DNA from: an uncultured Propionimicrobium sp.
GTDB lineage: Bacteria; Actinomycetota; Actinomycetes; Propionibacteriales; Propionibacteriaceae
Direction: 5' to 3'
DNA length: 58,407 nucleotides
NCBI GenBank assembly: GCA_946221385.1
Contig: CAMIGX010000010.1
Span: 1 to 58,407, forward strand
Shown here: piece after piece, positions 7,441 through 14,712 of the stretch
Position numbering within the stretch: position 1 is the stretch's first letter
Layout: every line of letters begins with the position of its first letter
Notes under the pieces: generated by a model
Told to the model about the DNA's origin: nothing
The model's database searches: none
Seen by the model: only the letters and a program-made list of their open reading frames with translations
Made by a program: the position numbers and the translations under genes

Positions 7441-8961
7441 ATTGCTACCCCTGCCGGCATCGGACGACTCATCCGCTCAGCACGCAAACAGCGTGGCCTG
7501 ACCCAACAAGACCTCGCTGAAGCGCTTGGCACCAGCCAGTCGGCCGTGCACCGGATCGAGTCCGGCAATCAGAATCTTTCACTCGAAATGATCAACAAGA
7601 TCGCCGCTGCCTTGGAGTCCCCCATCATCACCCCTGGCGGGGGTGGGACGATGAACTTCCGTGTCGAAGGCGAACGTTCGCTCAGCGGCAGCATCGAGAC
7701 TCGCTCGTCAAAGAACGCCGCGGTCGCATTGCTTTGCGCGTCCTTGTTGAATCGCGGACGCACCGTGCTGCGCGGGATCGCGCACATTGAAGAGGTCAAT
7801 CGGCTGCTTGAGGTCTTGGAATCGATCGGAGTCGAGTGCCAGTGGTCGGCTGACGGCAGCGATCTGACCTTGCAACGTCCGGCTGAATTGTCGCTGGCGA
7901 CCATGGACGAAGACGCCGCACGCCGTACCCGCAGCATCATCATGTTCCTCGGGCCGCTGATGCATTATCACGACGAGTTCCAGCTGCCCTACGCCGGCGG
8001 TTGCAATCTCGGCACCCGAACCGTCGAGCCCCACATGCAGGCTCTGAAGCGATTCGGGCTGGAGGTCGTCGCCACCGAAGGGGCTTATCGAGCCAAGGTC
8101 AATCGCACCACCGACACGAACCGCTCCATCGTGCTGACCGAGCGCGGCGACACCGTCACCGAAAATGCCCTGCTCGCCGCCGCAATGACCCCGGGTGTGA
8201 CCATCATTCGTAATGCCAGCCCCAATTACATGGTTCAAGATCTGTGTTTCTTCTTGACCGAATTGGGCGTCGAAATTGACGGCATCGGCACTACTACGCT
8301 GCGGATCACTGGCGTCGATAGCATCGATAAAGAAGTCAGCTATGACATCTCTGAAGACCCAATCGAAGCGATGAGCCTCATCACCGCGGGGGTCGTCACG
8401 AAATCTGAGATCACGATTACCCGTGCGCCCATTGAATTCTTGGAAATCGAGCTCGCGATATTGGCGGAAATGGGCCAAGAGTTCTCCGTCAGCGCCGAAT
8501 ATGCCTCCCGAAATGGCATGACGCGGTTGGTCGATATCACTATTTGTCCGTCAACTTTGCAGCACGCGCCAGATAAAATTCATCCACTGCCATTCCCGGG
8601 CTTGAATATCGACAATTTGCCATTCTTCGCCGTCATCGCTGCCGAAGCTCAAGGCCAGACCATGATTCACGACTGGGTCTACGAGAACCGCGCTATCCAC
8701 CTGCTGGAGCTCAACAAGCTCGGCGCAAATGTGCAACTGCTAGATCCACATCGGTTGATCGTCAATGGCCCGACGCGCTGGCGTTCCCGCGACATGGTTT
8801 CCCCGCCAGCCCTACGTCCCGCGGTCTGCCTGCTGCTTGCGATGCTCGCTGCTCGTGGCACCTCGACATTGCGCGACGTCTACGTCATTAACCGCGGCTA
8901 CGAGGACCTGCCGATGCGTCTGAACCGGCTCGGAGCGCACGTCGAAGTCTTCCACGAGTGA
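7438..8961 (+). CDS. murA: XRE-type HTH domain fused to MurA-like enolpyruvyl transferase
   Basis: 507 residues. Residues 8-62 are a Cro/C1-type helix-turn-helix (IRSARKQRGLTQQDLAEALG, SQSAVHRIESG). After a GGGG linker, residues 72-507 are an EPSP-synthase-fold UDP-GlcNAc 1-carboxyvinyltransferase with the conserved lysine K92 (SKNAA) and the fosfomycin-target cysteine C189 in GGCNLG. MurA makes the first committed peptidoglycan precursor in the cytosol. Fusions of this kind are found in actinobacteria. The GTG at 7438 appears leaderless. A second in-frame ATG at 7651 opens the MurA domain exactly, with G-rich sequence upstream, so a free MurA form is possible. Whether this is the cell's main MurA cannot be told from the window; key catalytic residues are intact. 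Confidence 0.88.
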   Translation: MIATPAGIGRLIRSARKQRGLTQQDLAEALGTSQSAVHRIESGNQNLSLEMINKIAAALESPIITPGGGGTMNFRVEGERSLSGSIETRSSKNAAVALLCASLLNRGRTVLRGIAHIEEVNRLLEVLESIGVECQWSADGSDLTLQRPAELSLATMDEDAARRTRSIIMFLGPLMHYHDEFQLPYAGGCNLGTRTVEPHMQALKRFGLEVVATEGAYRAKVNRTTDTNRSIVLTERGDTVTENALLAAAMTPGVTIIRNASPNYMVQDLCFFLTELGVEIDGIGTTTLRITGVDSIDKEVSYDISEDPIEAMSLITAGVVTKSEITITRAPIEFLEIELAILAEMGQEFSVSAEYASRNGMTRLVDITICPSTLQHAPDKIHPLPFPGLNIDNLPFFAVIAAEAQGQTMIHDWVYENRAIHLLELNKLGANVQLLDPHRLIVNGPTRWRSRDMVSPPALRPAVCLLLAMLAARGTSTLRDVYVINRGYEDLPMRLNRLGAHVEVFHE

Positions 8962-8983
8962 GTTCATCGACTGCCGAAATAAA

Positions 8984-9808
8984 GTGACATTCGTGTCCCC
9001 GCGTAGCCGGCGCAATCTGAAAGCTAGCCAGTTCCCATATTTTGCTACACCCTTTGCTTGCTTCGCGCACCGCGGCGGCTTCATTAGCGACGCCGACCGC
9101 GGCAAAGAAAATACCTTGCACGCATTCCGGCAAGCTGCAAAATTGGGATATCGATATTTAGAAACAGATTTACATGCCACCAGGGACGGTGTCCTCGTAG
9201 CATTTCATGATCGTTTCCTAGATCGCGTATCAAATGGGCATGGTTTAATCAGGCACAAGAAATACGCTGAGATTCAGCAAATTTTGGTTGCTGACCACGA
9301 ACCTATCCCGACATTGGCTGATCTATTAGACGAGTTTCCGGACCATTTCTTCAATGTCGATCTGAAAGAAGAAAATGCTATCGACCCACTGGTGGCATTG
9401 ATTAAAGCCACTGGGTGCTATGAGCGGCTCTGCGTCGGATCCTTCAGCCTTCGACGACTGAGCGCTTTCCGCCGCAAAATTGATCGCCCTATTGCAACCT
9501 CATATTCGATTCCCGAGGTCATCGCTGCGAAACTGGGCAGCTATTGGCCAAGGCTGTTGAGGCTGCCTGGTGCCGCCTTGCAAATCCCGGTCCGCACTCC
9601 CCTGCTCGGCGTCCCAGTGCCAGTCTTGAGCAGGCATCTGCTGCAGGCCGCGCATGCCGCTGACGTCCGCGTCCAAATCTGGACAGTAAATGACGCAGAC
9701 CTGATGCGTCAGCTGATTTGGGACGGCGTCGATGGCATCATGACTGACCACATTGCGACGCTCAAGCAGGTAAGTCAACAGATCGGCTGTTGGTACGGCG
9801 ATGCCTGA
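8984..9808 (+). CDS. Glycerophosphodiester phosphodiesterase
   Basis: 274 residues with the full GDPD signature: H29-R30 in AHRGG, E42 in KENT, E60/D62 in LETDLHATRDG and H75 in AFHD; late motifs VQIWTVND and DGIMTDH complete the TIM barrel. It hydrolyses glycerophosphodiesters to glycerol-3-phosphate and an alcohol. No signal peptide or TM segment is seen, so it is probably cytoplasmic. GTG start at 8984, 22 bp after the HTH-MurA gene, so possibly cotranscribed with it; a second GTG at 8993 is an alternative. The central part is locally more A/T-rich than its neighbours. Confidence 0.88.
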   Translation: MTFVSPRSRRNLKASQFPYFATPFACFAHRGGFISDADRGKENTLHAFRQAAKLGYRYLETDLHATRDGVLVAFHDRFLDRVSNGHGLIRHKKYAEIQQILVADHEPIPTLADLLDEFPDHFFNVDLKEENAIDPLVALIKATGCYERLCVGSFSLRRLSAFRRKIDRPIATSYSIPEVIAAKLGSYWPRLLRLPGAALQIPVRTPLLGVPVPVLSRHLLQAAHAADVRVQIWTVNDADLMRQLIWDGVDGIMTDHIATLKQVSQQIGCWYGDA

Positions 9809-9879
9809 AGCTGTGACTGCAGTGGTGGCGGCATAACTTTCAGATCACCCTGTAGCAGCTGAGCTGTGGACTTCCCCGC

Positions 9880-9905
9880 GGAACAAATCCAGCTGTCCTA
9901 GTGTT
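9880..9905 (+). promoter_or_regulatory. Probable ECF-sigma (SigR/SigH type) promoter of rbpA
   Basis: GGAAC at 9880-9884 and GTT at 9903-9905 are separated by exactly 18 bp, the spacing and sequence of SigR/SigH/SigE-class promoters. It lies about 50 bp upstream of the rbpA ATG. In Streptomyces rbpA is a member of the disulfide-stress SigR regulon, which supports the reading. Confidence 0.6.
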
Positions 9906-9956
9906 GATGGATATAGCTGTAGGCAAGCTCTATGCAAGACGAGGGCGGGAGGACAC

Positions 9957-10295
9957 ATGGCAGATCGAGCACTGCGCGGCGTCGGCCTGGGCGCTAAGAG
10001 CTTTGAAGACGAGGACGGCATCGAGTTCGCGTCTCGTCAAGTATTGGGTTTTCGTTGCGAGAATGGCCACGATTTCGAGATCCCATTCTCCGTCGAGGCT
10101 GACTTACCGGCCGAATGGGAGTGCCCGCGCTGCGGCACCTTGGCGCGGCGCACTGATGGCACTGAGCCAGCAGCGAAGGACGAAAAGCCGGCGCGCACTC
10201 ATTGGGACATGTTGCTTGAACGACGCACCATCCCTGAGCTAGAAGATCTACTCGCCGAGCGGCTAGAGGTCATTCGCAACGAGACGCACTACTGA
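9957..10295 (+). CDS. rbpA: RNA polymerase-binding protein RbpA
   Basis: 112 residues, the normal length. An N-terminal tail leads to the core domain with zinc-ligand candidates C34, H38, C56 and C59 (FRCENGH, ECPRCG), then a basic linker and the sigma-interacting helices (THWDMLLERRTIPELEDLLAERL). RbpA binds RNA polymerase and group 1/2 sigma factors and stabilises open complexes; it is confined to actinobacteria. GGGAGG lies about 6 nt before the ATG. An ECF-type promoter is visible upstream and a strong terminator downstream, so it looks monocistronic. Confidence 0.96.
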   Translation: MADRALRGVGLGAKSFEDEDGIEFASRQVLGFRCENGHDFEIPFSVEADLPAEWECPRCGTLARRTDGTEPAAKDEKPARTHWDMLLERRTIPELEDLLAERLEVIRNETHY

Positions 10296-10368
10296 CGGGC
10301 ACGCGGTGCCGGTCAGTTCGACTCCCCTAACGATCGGCTGGCTGCTAGCGCTAACTCTTGAAAAATGT

Positions 10369-10400
10369 TGACGGTGGGCTCCAGCGGGAACCCACCGTCA
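10369..10400. terminator. Bidirectional terminator between rbpA and dpm1
   Basis: A perfect 10-bp stem, TGACGGTGGG (10369-10378) and CCCACCGTCA (10391-10400), with a 12-nt loop. The minus-strand side is followed by a five-U run (AAAAA at 10361-10365 on plus), making a canonical intrinsic terminator for dpm1; the plus side has TTGCTT and should also end rbpA transcripts. Confidence 0.88.
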
Positions 10401-10418
10401 TTGCTTAATAGCCGAAGC

Positions 10419-10670
10419 TCAGTGCTTGTGGCCGCAACCGCAGCCACCTTCAGCAGCCGGAGCCACTTCGGGAGCAGCGTGACCGTGCCCGCCGCAGCCG
10501 CAACCACCAGCACCGTTACCATGGCCATGTCCGTGGCCATGACCGCCGCAGCCGCAGCCACCTGCGCCATGTCCCTGGCCGCCGCAGCCGCATTCGCTAG
10601 CCGGGCGCTTGCCACAAGCGCAGGTGCCACCGAGCAGATCAGTGTTGACCAGATCGTTGGGTTCTTGCAT
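10419..10670 (-). CDS. Nested in-frame start: 83-aa Cys/His/Gly-rich putative metal-binding protein
   Basis: Inside dpm1, in the same frame, an ATG at 10670 is preceded by AGGAGG at 10684-10679 with an 8-nt gap, one of the clearest Shine-Dalgarno sites in the window. Translation from it gives 83 residues: an MQEPNDLVNTDLLGG leader, TCACGKRPASE, then repeats of GCGCGGHGHGHG type, ending GCGCGHKH. It holds 10 Cys (as CxC pairs) and 9 His, with no hydrophobic core, so metal binding (Zn, Cu, Ni or Co) is likely by composition alone. The family is not recognised. The DPM domain ends about 25 residues earlier, so this may be a former separate gene now also read as a tail, giving one or two products. 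Note that the SD is itself inside coding sequence. Confidence 0.6.
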   Translation of the reverse strand: MQEPNDLVNTDLLGGTCACGKRPASECGCGGQGHGAGGCGCGGHGHGHGHGNGAGGCGCGGHGHAAPEVAPAAEGGCGCGHKH

Positions 10671-11531
10671 CGTCGATTCCTCCTGTTGAATATGACGAAT
10701 ATTTTCAGTGGGTTCACCTTGAACCTTCGCTGATACCCAACCTGGCACTCGTTTGAGTTGGTTCCACCGGATTTCAGCGCCCCAGCCGGCCGTGCGGGCC
10801 AATGCTTCGACGATGATATTGCCGCTCATCTTCGAAGTTCCCGCGGTGCGATCTGGGAAGTAAATGGGCACCTCAGCGACCTTGCCGTCGGCCGCGATGA
10901 CGCGCCGAGTCATGTCGACTTGGAAGGTGTAGCCCTTGGACTCGACATTGTGGAGTCCGATCTTGCGCAGGATCGAGGCACGGAACGCGTTGTAGCCGCC
11001 GGTCGAGTCGCGTACCGGCATGTCCATCATGACCTGGATCCAAATGTTGGCGCCGCGGCTCAGCAGCTCGCGATACCATTCCTGGTCGGTACGGCCACCC
11101 GTGACCCACCGAGAGCCTTTGACCATGTCGGCCTCTTGCAGCTTGCGCAAGATATTTGGCAGCAGCTCAGGACGGTGTGAGCCGTCAGCATCCATCTCGA
11201 CCAAGGCGTCGTAGCCGTGGTCCAAGCCCCATTGGAAGCCAGCCAAATAGGCAGCCGCCAAGCCCTGCTTGCCCGGCCGGTGCAGCACCTGAATGTTGCT
11301 GTCTGCCGCGGCGAGTTCGTCAGCGATTTCTCCGGTGCCGTCGGGCGAGTTGTCGTCAGCGATCAACACGTGCGCAGTAGGCACGCTGCGTCGCAAGCGG
11401 GCGACGATGCCACGGATGTTTTCGGCCTCGTTGTAGGTCGGAATAATGACCAGCACGCGCTCAATTGGGCTGCGGTCCATGGCCTGCTCATTCATAGGCT
11501 CAAGGCTAGCGCCCACGCCCAATTCACGCAT
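10419..11531 (-). CDS. dpm1: Polyprenol monophosphomannose synthase with Cys/His-rich C-terminal tail
   Basis: 370 residues. Residues 24-258 are a complete GT2-family dolichol/polyprenol-phosphate mannosyltransferase: IPTYNEAENI, DDNSPDGTG, EMDADGSHRP, DSTGGYNAFR. It makes polyprenyl-phosphate mannose from GDP-mannose at the inner membrane face for lipoglycan and protein mannosylation. The domain ends near RVPGW (residue 265). An extra linker and an 83-residue tail with 10 Cys and 9 His follow, not part of the GT2 family. The tail begins at M288, preceded by a perfect AGGAGG (see the nested CDS). The start overlaps the lnt stop by 8 bases, so translation is coupled; in mycobacteria the two enzymes are one fused protein. 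Inner methionines at residues 13 and 18 are alternative starts. Confidence 0.93.
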   Translation of the reverse strand: MRELGVGASLEPMNEQAMDRSPIERVLVIIPTYNEAENIRGIVARLRRSVPTAHVLIADDNSPDGTGEIADELAAADSNIQVLHRPGKQGLAAAYLAGFQWGLDHGYDALVEMDADGSHRPELLPNILRKLQEADMVKGSRWVTGGRTDQEWYRELLSRGANIWIQVMMDMPVRDSTGGYNAFRASILRKIGLHNVESKGYTFQVDMTRRVIAADGKVAEVPIYFPDRTAGTSKMSGNIIVEALARTAGWGAEIRWNQLKRVPGWVSAKVQGEPTENIRHIQQEESTMQEPNDLVNTDLLGGTCACGKRPASECGCGGQGHGAGGCGCGGHGHGHGHGNGAGGCGCGGHGHAAPEVAPAAEGGCGCGHKH

Positions 11532-13140
11532 TGACTTGGCTGTCGGGTGTCAGTTCGGCCCGCGTGCGCCGAGCACCTCGAAGCTGACGCCATGCAACGA
11601 GCCAAGCAGCTGCACCTGCCGCGCTGAAGCTGATCTCCAACCATGGTGCCAGCTGCACTGCCAAGCTGACGTGCTGGCGGCGCGGCACGGTGAAGGTGGT
11701 GGACGTCGCCGTCTGCGAATCGCTCACCGACAGCAGTTGGCCCTTCGCGTCAATCAATCCCGATACACCATTGGTGGTGGCCACGACGATCTCGCGGCCC
11801 ATCTCCATCGCGCGCACTCGGGTGATCGTCATTTGCTGGGCAGGCTGCACCGTGCCTTGATAGCTGGCGTTATTGGACTGTACGACCACGACCTCCGGCG
11901 GATTTGGCTGCCGCCAGCCGGCTGTTTCATAGATGGTCTTGTCGAAGGCAAGTTCATAACAGATGATGTCGCCCACTCGCAGCGGGTTGCCGGCATAGCT
12001 GACTGCCAAGATGCCTGGCTCGGTGCCTGGGACGGTCTGCCTGCCGACATTGCGCGCCAACGGAACCAGCGTGAAGACGAGTTTTCGCATTGGCGTGTAT
12101 TCGCCGAAGGGCACCGCATTGCGCTTGTCATAGCGGGCTTCAATTTCACCCTCGACGCTAAACCACAGCCCAGTGGTTTGACGCTCATCAGCTCCCGGCC
12201 CTTGCATGATCGCCCCAACGAAGATCGGCACACCCGCTAGATCGAGCGCGGTCCGGACAGCTTGTGCGGTCGCGACATCCTTGGTGGGGTCGAAATCGGT
12301 GGCATTTTCAGGCCAGACGATGAAATCTGGCTGGGCGACCTGCCCACTTTGAGCGGCGGCAACGAGATTCACTGTCTCGCTTAAATGATTGTTGACGACC
12401 GAACGCGCATAGCCCATCGCACGCGGGCCAGCGGTGCCGTCCACATTGCCCTGGACTACGCCGATATTGACCTGCTGACCACCAGGGTCAGGGCGCTGAT
12501 AGCTCAGCACCAGCCCAACCAACATCACCAGCACGATCGCGACGCTCGTAGTCCAAATCCCGAGTCTGGAGTTACGGCGCTGCTCAACGATTTGCACGGC
12601 GAGCCAAGCCAATGATGCACCGATCAACGCGACGAGCCAGCCAACACCGGCTGCCCCGAAAAACGGCAGATATTGGCCTAGCGGTTGGTCAGCGGTGCTG
12701 AAGGCTAATCGTGTCCAACCGAAACCGCCGACCGGAAAACGTGACCAGCAGGCCTCGGTCAACGTCCAAGTGCAGGCGATCCAAAGCGGCCAACATGGCA
12801 GGCATTGCACGGCCGATTGTGCGGCACCCAATAGCAGTCCATAGAGGCTGATGACGCCGACCATCAACGCGGCCACCCACCACCCCAAGACGTAGGTGTA
12901 GGAGACCGTGACTGTGAACAGCACCAACGCGAATGCATATCCCACTGCCATGGCTTGGCGCGTCGTTAATCCTCGAACTGACAAGGCAAGACCCGCGACA
13001 CCGAGGAATGCCAGTGGCCACCAATCGATCGGGGTGAACGCACAGCCGAGCGCTAATCCAGACAGCATCGCCCACAGCAGACGACGCCAAATGCTGCCCC
13101 TGACTCGGGGCTTTTGGACGGCGATAGCTGTGCTCGGCAC
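11524..13140 (-). CDS. lnt: Apolipoprotein N-acyltransferase
   Basis: 538 residues from the GTG at 13140. This start is preferred because a longer open frame would run into the divergent exonuclease gene. Several N-terminal TM helices are followed by a nitrilase-type domain with the Glu-Lys-Cys triad in WPENATDF, YDKRNAVPFGEY and ICYELAFDK, then a last TM segment. Lnt adds the third acyl chain to the N-terminal cysteine of lipoproteins outside the membrane, and high-GC Gram-positives have functional versions. Its stop overlaps the dpm1 start (ATGCGTGA), the two-gene form of the mycobacterial Lnt-Ppm1 fusion. The exact start is uncertain by some tens of residues. Confidence 0.9.
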   Translation of the reverse strand: MPSTAIAVQKPRVRGSIWRRLLWAMLSGLALGCAFTPIDWWPLAFLGVAGLALSVRGLTTRQAMAVGYAFALVLFTVTVSYTYVLGWWVAALMVGVISLYGLLLGAAQSAVQCLPCWPLWIACTWTLTEACWSRFPVGGFGWTRLAFSTADQPLGQYLPFFGAAGVGWLVALIGASLAWLAVQIVEQRRNSRLGIWTTSVAIVLVMLVGLVLSYQRPDPGGQQVNIGVVQGNVDGTAGPRAMGYARSVVNNHLSETVNLVAAAQSGQVAQPDFIVWPENATDFDPTKDVATAQAVRTALDLAGVPIFVGAIMQGPGADERQTTGLWFSVEGEIEARYDKRNAVPFGEYTPMRKLVFTLVPLARNVGRQTVPGTEPGILAVSYAGNPLRVGDIICYELAFDKTIYETAGWRQPNPPEVVVVQSNNASYQGTVQPAQQMTITRVRAMEMGREIVVATTNGVSGLIDAKGQLLSVSDSQTATSTTFTVPRRQHVSLAVQLAPWLEISFSAAGAAAWLVAWRQLRGARRTRAELTPDSQVNA

Positions 13141-13191
13141 GCGCCCCAAGCTACCAGCCGGACCAGACGGCTTTGCGGCAATGTAGTGGTC

Positions 13192-14136
13192 ATGGCTGAA
13201 AGCTGGCTGCTGGTCGACACTGCGTCGCTGTATTTCCGGGCCTATTTTGGGGTGCCCACGTCTTTGCGGAGCCCGACTGGGCAGCCGATCAATGCTGCGC
13301 ATGGCCTGCTGGACATGTTGACCAGACTGATCGAAAAGTATCGCCCGACGCATCTGGTGTGCGCCTGGGACGATGATTGGCGACCTGCATGGCGGGTCGA
13401 ACTAGTGCCCAGCTATAAGGCGCATCGAGTCGCTGAGATTACCTCCGATGGCGAAGCCGTCGAGACCGTGGAAGACGATCTAGCAGCCCAAGTGCCGCTG
13501 ATTCGTCAGACTTTGGCAGCGCTAGGGTTATGCCTCGCCGGTGCAGCCGACGCGGAGGCTGACGACGTCATCGGAACCCTGGCCAGGCGAAATAGCGCAG
13601 CTGGTGTATCCAGCGTCGTGGTGACTGGCGACCGAGATCTATTTCAGCTAGTCGACGAGCAGACCGGCGTAGCCTATGTCGCCCGTGGCGTGGCAAGACT
13701 TGAACTCGTCGATGACGCCTGGCTAGCGTCGAAATACGGGATCATTGGTGCGCAGTATGCGGATTTCGCGACGTTACGCGGAGACGCTTCCGATGGCTTG
13801 CCTGGAGTCGCTGGGGTTGGCGAGAAGACCGCGGCGAGCCTGCTGGCCAGATATGGCGATCTGGACGGCATCCTCGCCGCTGCGCAGGACGAGAGCTCCG
13901 CGCTAGCCACCGGCCTGCGACATAAATTGCTGGGTGCAGCGGATTATCTAGAACGTGCTCGCAAAGTGGTGTTGACCCGCCAGTTCGCCGGCCTCGATGT
14001 AGCTGCTGCGCGGCTGGCTGATCGCGTGCCCAACCAAGACGAGCTGCAGAATATCGCTGACGAATTCGGGTTGGTAGGCGCGATCGATCGACTGTCAGGA
14101 GCGCTGCAGGACGTAGAGAACGGCACCGGCGCGTAG
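13192..14136 (+). CDS. 5'-3' exonuclease (PolI N-terminal/FEN-like)
   Basis: 314 residues, equal to the nuclease domain of DNA polymerase I without the polymerase. Metal-ligand acidic motifs are LLVDTASLYFRAYF, CAWDDDW, DAEADDVIGTLA and VTGDRDLFQLV; the H3TH DNA-binding loop is GDASDGLPGVAGVGEKTAASL. It probably trims flaps or RNA primers. ATG at 13192; the 51-bp gap to lnt carries divergent promoters. Its last 42 bases overlap the 3' end of metW on the opposite strand. Confidence 0.9.
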   Translation: MAESWLLVDTASLYFRAYFGVPTSLRSPTGQPINAAHGLLDMLTRLIEKYRPTHLVCAWDDDWRPAWRVELVPSYKAHRVAEITSDGEAVETVEDDLAAQVPLIRQTLAALGLCLAGAADAEADDVIGTLARRNSAAGVSSVVVTGDRDLFQLVDEQTGVAYVARGVARLELVDDAWLASKYGIIGAQYADFATLRGDASDGLPGVAGVGEKTAASLLARYGDLDGILAAAQDESSALATGLRHKLLGAADYLERARKVVLTRQFAGLDVAAARLADRVPNQDELQNIADEFGLVGAIDRLSGALQDVENGTGA

Positions 14137-14712
14137 GTTGGGCCAAATATTTCCAGCCCGCAACCGGCGGCCCTGCTCGCTCAATGGGATGCGTTTAGTG
14201 ACGCGCAAATTGACCTTCTCAAACAGTGGTTCCAGGTCGACCATCGTCGTATGGTGCAGGTTCGGCGTCTCATACCAGGTGTATGGCAGGTCCTTGGAAC
14301 GCGGCATATGTCCGCTCAGCAAGCGCCAACGGTTTTGGTAGTAGCCGAAATTCGGCATCGTCAAGATGATCGTCGGCGCCAATTGGCGAAGCGCCGATAA
14401 CGTCAGATCTGGTCGCAGTACCGCCTGCAGGGTGCGGCTCAACACGACCACGTCAAATGAGTCGGCTTCGAGCTGGCCTAGTTCTGCGTCAATGTCCATG
14501 TCGAGGACGGGAATGCCGCGCTGCATTGCCTGTAGAACTTCTACGTCGTCGCGTTCGACGCCCGCGCCAGAACAATTCTTGGTTTGGAAAAGCCATTCCA
14601 GCATTTGTCCGTTGCCGCAGCCGACGTCTAGCACCCGCGAATTGTGCGGAATGTTTTGTCCAATCAACCGCAGATCATTTCGCACCGGCGGCAATTTGAT
14701 AGCTGGGTTCAT
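14095..14712 (-). CDS. metW: MetW methionine biosynthesis protein
   Basis: 205 residues from the ATG at 14712, which shares ATGA with the metX stop and has GGGGGA just upstream; an upstream TTG at 14724 is an alternative. Class I methyltransferase fold with VLDVGCGNGQMLEWL near residue 27, and the MetW-specific stretch TMPNFGYYQNRWRLLSGHMPRSKDLPYTW. MetW accompanies MetX and in proteobacteria is needed for full MetX activity; no methyl-transfer reaction is firmly established. Its 3' end overlaps the convergent exonuclease gene by 42 bp. Confidence 0.92.
   Translation of the reverse strand: MNPAIKLPPVRNDLRLIGQNIPHNSRVLDVGCGNGQMLEWLFQTKNCSGAGVERDDVEVLQAMQRGIPVLDMDIDAELGQLEADSFDVVVLSRTLQAVLRPDLTLSALRQLAPTIILTMPNFGYYQNRWRLLSGHMPRSKDLPYTWYETPNLHHTTMVDLEPLFEKVNLRVTKRIPLSEQGRRLRAGNIWPNLRAGAVLYVLQRS

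Noticed and set aside
10419..10667. Frameshift explanation for the odd dpm1 tail
   Set aside because: The tail is in the same frame as the mannosyltransferase with regular codons, ordered CxC/His repeats and a sensible stop followed by a terminator, so a sequencing frameshift is not needed to explain it.
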